From positions 10,997,501 through 11,057,500 of the forward strand of contig NC_079886.1 in NCBI RefSeq assembly GCF_029227915.1: a DNA stretch of 60,000 bases, given 5' to 3'. How positions within the stretch are numbered: position 1 is the first letter of the stretch; every line of letters starts with the position of its first letter. Positions 16,735 through 60,000 of the stretch are shown piece after piece. The position numbers were made by a program, and so were the translations under genes. Under the pieces are notes generated by a model. The model saw nothing but the letters and a program-made list of their open reading frames with translations. It ran no database searches and was not told where the DNA came from. The stretch is from Hydractinia symbiolongicarpus. Taxonomy: Eukaryota; Cnidaria; Hydrozoa; Anthoathecata; Hydractiniidae.

Positions 16735-19700
16735 CAGATAAGATATATAGATAAGATAAGATAATTTTATTAATCAAAAATAGCTGTTCAGTTCAAATAA
16801 TTAAATAAATTGGTAATATGAAGAGAGAAAAAAAAAACTATTTTTGAAGGGAGACCTTACCTAATAGCAGAAGCAAAGACGAGGATAAGGCCACCCTTGG
16901 GCGAGTACAATAGACGGCACAGGACACAAAAGACACGAACATTTATAATCACCAGATAAATGAACCGTGTGAAAACAAAGGGAAAAATTGTTACAAATTA
17001 ATAAGAGGCAAAAAAAAATACTTCTTTAGATCACTTTTAAGACCAAAGTAATCTATGGAAACAAATTTTTTAGTCATTAATGTCTGTATCTTATTCCAGG
17101 ATTTAATGGTGTTAAATCTACTAGAATTTTTACCAAAACAAACGGTATTGACAGTAGGAAGATTGATCAATCCAGCCTTTTCTGCACGAGTGCTCTGGGA
17201 ATGGTTGAAGTCAACCGCAAAAGTATTCTGGATAGTAGCAGTCATTTTATCATGAAAGAGCTTATGCAAAAACAGAATGTTCTGACACTGGACAATATCA
17301 TAGAATTTGAGGATGTCCAGATTGCCATAGATGATACTAGATGATGCTCTTCGAGATTTAAAAGTCATTAGTGTGATAGCAAAATTTTGTAAAACTGCAA
17401 TACGATTAACATCAAGACTGTTCGGTTGACCCCAAATTTGATTACAATATTGCCACATTGCAGGTGGGAATGAAAAATGACATAGTAGACTAGGATAAGG
17501 ACATTTTGAGGCATAAAATGACGAAGTTTAGCTAAAGCTCCATTAGCCCTCTTGAGCTTGGAAACAGTATTATTGATCTGAGTCTTCAAGCTTAAATCAG
17601 AATCTAATAGAACACCAAGATATTTAATAGAATCACTAGGCATAAGCCTTTTACCATTGATGAGAAGCCTAAAATCATAATTAAGAGGTTTATGTGCATG
17701 TTTAAATATAATGTATTCTGTCTTCTGCTAGCATTAAGAGAAATCTTATTAGCCAACGGCAGAGAACCTTGAGGTCTAAATTCATTTGTTTGGCCAGTTG
17801 TTTCAAAGAGTCACTGAAATGCAGGAGGTTTGTATCATCAGCAAAGTGGTGTACCATAGAATAGTTAATTGCACAAATTAAGTCGTTTATATAAAATAAA
17901 AATAAAAGTGGTCCTAAAACAGAGCCTGGAGGGACACCATGTCTGGTAAGATTATTTGCTGATCTAGCTCCATTTAAAGATACAAATTGTTGACGTCCTA
18001 TTAAGTAGGACCTAAATAAAGAGAGAGCATTACCACGAATTCCATAATGATGAAGCTTTGTAAGCAGAATTTCATGATCAACAGTATCAAAAGCCTTCTG
18101 GAGACCACTCCACATGCATAATTTCCTTTACCAAGAGCATCCATAATTTTGTGAGAAATATTCATTAGTGTGTGAGAGGTTGAGTAATTTTTTCTGAAAC
18201 CAAATTGTTGCTTATACAGGACATTGTTAGCTTCAAGAAACCCATACACCCGTTTATATATAAGTTTTTCAAATATCTTATCAATGTTTGTAAGTAAAGA
18301 TATAGTTCGATAATTTGTTAGTTCTAATTTGTATCCTTTATTATGAATAGGTATAACCCTGGCAGTTTTTAAATTAGAAGGAAAAATGCCTGAAGTAAAA
18401 GACAAATTTATAAGTTTAGAGAGTGGAACAGATAATTCAGTTTTAACAGTAGATAAAATTTGGGCAGGAATGCTAAATGGCCCAGAAGATTTACCAAGGT
18501 CCAAGGAAGAAATACAATGAAGAACTTCAATATCATCAGTTAGTGAAAGAAACATTGAATTAGGAACAGAACCTTTTAAGAAGGAAGAAAAATGTTTTGA
18601 TGTGAATGGGATGCCCATTCTTATATTGTCAGCAATTGATGAAAAATAATTATTAAAAGAGCTAGCCATTGTCACTGGATCAGTGACAAGTAAGTTATCA
18701 ATGTTCATACAGGTTGGAGAAGCAGAAGCAGAAGAACGAAAAGAAATTATATTTTTAACACCTTTCCAAATGTTGGCAATATTTTTTTGGTTATCACTAA
18801 AATATTTATTGAAAAAATTACTCTTGCTCAATCTACACAGAGTTACAATTTTATTGCGGTACTTTTTGAAACTCTCTAACAATAGAGACTTAAAAAATGG
18901 ATCTTTTTCTCTTAAAAAACGTTTATGAAGAAGGTCTCTTTTAGTAATAAAGGTAAGAATACCATTAGTAATCCAAGAATTGGATTTTTTTCTACATTTT
19001 TTATTACATGTAGTTTTTAATGGAGCGTATTTATCCAAAAGACTGTTGAAACTGTTGTAAAAATTATCAAACGATACATTGGGATCATCTGTGCTTGGTT
19101 GAAGTATAGCATCCCAATCCGTATATTGTAGTTCAGTGCGAAGGGCATCATGACTGAATTTTTTCCAGTCACGAGCATAAATATCATTAGCTACATGAGC
19201 CGGATTGACAGCAGACAAATTTTTTAACACCGAGAACTGGGGGAAATGATCAGATATTGAATTAATAATTTTACCAGACAAAGTATCCCACTTGGCAGAG
19301 TTAAAATAAATATTACCTATAATTGTGCTGGTAGATTCAGTGACTCTTGTGGGCAAAATTATATGAAGCATTAAATTAAACTGGAAGGTAATATTAATAT
19401 AATCAGAAACTTCTTCAACCGATTCGGACATTGAAAGATCAATATTAAAATCACCAAGGAGAAAGATTGGCTTATTTTTAGAAGACGCTTTCCCAAGAAG
19501 AGCCATTAAAAATTGGTTGTTGAACTCATTAACAGACATTGAGGGGTTTCATCCTACAATCATGTTTTTATCTTTAGCCTCTATAATTTCAATGAATTTA
19601 GATTCAAGTTCACTGCTTTTGTATGCAAGTGTATCAAGATCAAGACGTTCAATAAATTGCAAGTGATTAGAAACATACAACAGAGCACCACCTTTTTCAC

Positions 19701-19790
19701 CTTCAGTAGGCGTGTGTGTGAAGGAGTAACCATGTAGGTCACAATAACTAGGAGGAACATTAATCACTTTTTGCCGACTTTTTTTTTACA
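16735..19790 (-). mobile_element. Non-LTR (LINE) retrotransposon, jockey/CR1-like, 5'-truncated and inactivated
   Basis: Fragments in several frames, read from high to low coordinates: endonuclease pieces GEKGGALLYVSNHL (19767-19549) and PIFLLGDFNIDLS, SISDHFPQF (19539 on); then reverse transcriptase LTNYRTISLLTNIDKIFEKL, QQFGFRKNYSTSHTL, QKAFDTVDHEILLTKLHHYG, GVPPGSVLGPLLFLFYINDL, and HHFADDTNLLHF (catalytic FADD at about 17834-17845); then C-terminal thumb-like pieces down to 16991. It has a nonsense codon near 19549 and frameshifts near 18.1, 17.7 and 17.45 kb. The 3' end carries short GATAA repeats (16735-16763 on plus), a microsatellite tail as in CR1/L2-type elements. The endonuclease N-terminus is missing. 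RNase H and a gag-like ORF1 are not seen. Confidence 0.88.
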
Positions 19791-19828
19791 GAATTGAAAA
19801 AGGATCGAAATATTAGGCAAGGATGGAA

Positions 19829-19849
19829 CCCCCCCCCCCCCCCCCCCCC
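19829..19849. repeat. C21 homopolymer
   Basis: Twenty-one consecutive C on the plus strand (G on minus), about 40 bp beyond the 5'-truncated end of the LINE, in otherwise AT-rich sequence. Confidence 0.9.
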
Positions 19850-21953
19850 AACGAGTGTCTTCCCAACGAAGCTGTGAACTATTCAAATAATTAGTACCTT
19901 ACCCCAAGAGATTTTTTTTTTTGGCTTTTTATTAGGGAACGAAAAGGAGCCCTCCCGAGAACGAGATGGAAACTCCCTATAACATTTAAACGTTGCGATT
20001 TTCCATGCCAGCCGACGCACATTAGTTGATTATGCGTGTATCAGGAAGGCGAAATTTCTTTACAATGACATTTTCACCTGACTTTGTATAAGATTTTGTG
20101 TGATACAGTCAGCATTATCTGATTAAACCTTTAATGCCGTCATTTATACCAATAATTATCTGACAAAACCGGTTTAACATATACTAATATATTAATATAT
20201 AATAAATGCCTTTCAGGCGTAGTTTATTAAAGATTGAAACCTGTTAGATCTAGCATGGGCGGCTCTGACTTTTTTTTTGTAAATATACTTTGTGACTAGA
20301 AAAATTATTAAAAATTCCAAAATAATTTAACCTTTAATAGAAAAAAATATGTGCAGAAAATTTTGCGGATAGAATTTCAAAATGCTCAATTTTGCGGTAT
20401 TAGTAATCTTAATCATTTGTTTTACTTCGTCTGGTTTTTCGACTTTTTTTACTTTTAATGTTGTTAAACAAGTTGAACTTTGTTTTGTTTTCAGTGTAGT
20501 GACATTTACAGCATGTATTCGCGTCTAGTGACGGTACATAAAACCATTTCATGTCTATCCATATATATATATATATATATATACAAAAAAGAAAGTCAAA
20601 TAACAAAAATAGTAATTCTAGCAGAAAAACAACTTTGCATAATTTTTAGAAATAAAAGTACGAGCAATGAAAATCTTAATGGCTTAGGTACTGCAGATAA
20701 TCGAAAAAATTAAAGCCAAATAAAGTACGAAGAAATAAAAACAACACTAATTATAAGTGTTATACTTCTTTTCTCTTTGAGCTCCTTCTAGTTTCAAATG
20801 ACTTTCAAAATTCAGCTTTTGAAATTGGTTTTGCTTATTCTGGTCTTCAAAATATCACATTAACGCCTATAAATCACCCAAAACCTTGCAAAACTCGCAG
20901 CAAACAGAAAGACGATATGAAAAACTTTCGCTTTTCATGCATTATGTAACTTCTTGGCCGACATTTCCATCTACAATCCATGACTTATACTTTCAGATCT
21001 TCATTCAGACGTGAAAGAAAATGAGAAACGTTTATTTTAACAAGTGGAGAAATTTTATCAATATTCAGCTAGTGTTCCGAAATTTACACTACTACATTAT
21101 ACAGAACATATAATATAAACACTCCTTTCCCAGAACACAAGTAATAATGTAAATCTGGAAACAGGTAATTAAAAAAATAGAAAAAATCTGCTTCAATTAC
21201 ATTTTTATCTTTCTATACTAGATTGATGTTAAAATTAATGTGTACACTTCGCAAATATACAGTTATTAGCTAGGGTTTGGAGGAACCTCTGATAGCTATG
21301 AGGATCAAATCATCAATGGTGGTTTTCACATTATAACTTAACCAATTTAAGAACACAAGCAAGCATATGACTCGTAAGAATGACCTCACGTGGAAACCGG
21401 CTTGAGGATAACAGATAGAAATAGAGTAAAAACAGAAAAAGTATATCCAACAAGGACGCAAAACACTAAACAAAGTTGATGATCTGGTAACTAGCTTGTA
21501 CCAATTTTCATCAAGCGAAGCTTCTTCAATAAGTTGTACGTGCCCACTTTACGCCATCGAACACGTCTGAAGAACACAATAATTCCATCAAGAAAATACT
21601 TGTAACAAAAACAGAAAACATCAAGTTTACTTCTACAAAAAAGTGAGATGATTTCACTTTCGAGTTGCAAGATAACTTTCACGACTTTAAAAATTTAGGG
21701 GGTTGGTAAAACTTTAGAAAATTAGCAAAGTACTCTGAATGCTCTCCCGATGAAGAGAAAGCAGATATATTTATAGTAGCATTTAACGTGAAGATGACAT
21801 CGACGTATTAAGACGTATACAGAATTAAACATATTCATATATATATATATATAAAATATTGAGAAGGAAAGTCTGGAAGTATAAAACACGTCTACGCTCT
21901 AAAAAAAACTGTTTTCTGCTTATAAAAATATCACTAAAAACTAATTTTTTATT
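19850..21953. other. Intergenic: HECW 3' flank
   Basis: No supportable gene. TA microsatellites lie at about 20557-20582 and 21837-21853. The small ORFs at 20409-20713 and 21270-21682 lack motifs. On the minus strand AATAAA overlaps the HECW stop codon (21953-21958) and repeats immediately after. Confidence 0.6.

Positions 21954-60000
<38,047 letters not shown>

Overview
This is an AT-rich animal (metazoan) nuclear window. Short exons with GT-AG borders lie in long introns among dispersed repeats. I place it in a cnidarian, most likely a hydrozoan. Reasons are the intron-rich AT-rich layout, a SNAG-type Snail, a HECW ubiquitin ligase with divergent intronless GPCRs inside its introns, and the mixture of dead LINE, LTR and tRNA-SINE-like repeats. 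The species assignment is inference; no taxon marker is decisive.

Layout. (1) 441-6559, minus: the 5' ten coding exons (412 codons) of mitochondrial methylmalonyl-CoA mutase; the B12-binding half lies beyond the left edge. (2) 9020-16326, minus: a complete eight-exon RHEB small GTPase of 184 aa, ending in a CIIS farnesylation box. Its first intron holds a broken gag-protease remnant and a tRNA-like SINE piece. (3) About 16735-19790, minus: a dead, 5'-truncated non-LTR retrotransposon lying roughly 400 bp upstream of the RHEB start codon. (4) 21954 to beyond 60000, minus: a HECW-type HECT E3 ubiquitin ligase. I traced 25 consecutive exons whose lengths sum to 6363 nt (2120 codons plus stop) with matching phases throughout. 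They encode the end of the N-terminal HECW domain, a C2 domain, a 1161-codon acidic Ser/Thr-rich linker in a single exon, WW1, WW2, a PPxY motif and the full HECT domain. First exon(s) lie past the right edge.

Nested inside HECW introns are three apparently intact genes: two paralogous, divergent class-A-like GPCRs (25322-26758 minus; 31806-32837 plus) in the 9.6-kb intron splitting the HECT domain, and a two-exon Snail zinc-finger repressor (46092-47092 minus) in the 8.7-kb intron after WW1. All recognised host genes except the plus-strand GPCR are on the minus strand.

Repeats. Two copies of one Helitron/Helentron-like non-autonomous family lie in HECW introns; one contains a ~130-bp minisatellite, and a related ~127-bp array lies 5 kb away in opposite orientation. 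Other structures are a perfect 26-bp-arm hairpin upstream of the mutase gene, two overlapping, mutually exclusive hairpins near 40.8 kb, tRNA-like SINE pieces and several small tandem duplications. RHEB (TORC1 activation), mutase (propionate catabolism), HECW (ubiquitin ligation) and Snail (transcription) have no obvious joint pathway; this looks like ordinary animal gene neighbourhood plus nesting. I saw no CRISPR array, rRNA gene or confident tRNA gene.
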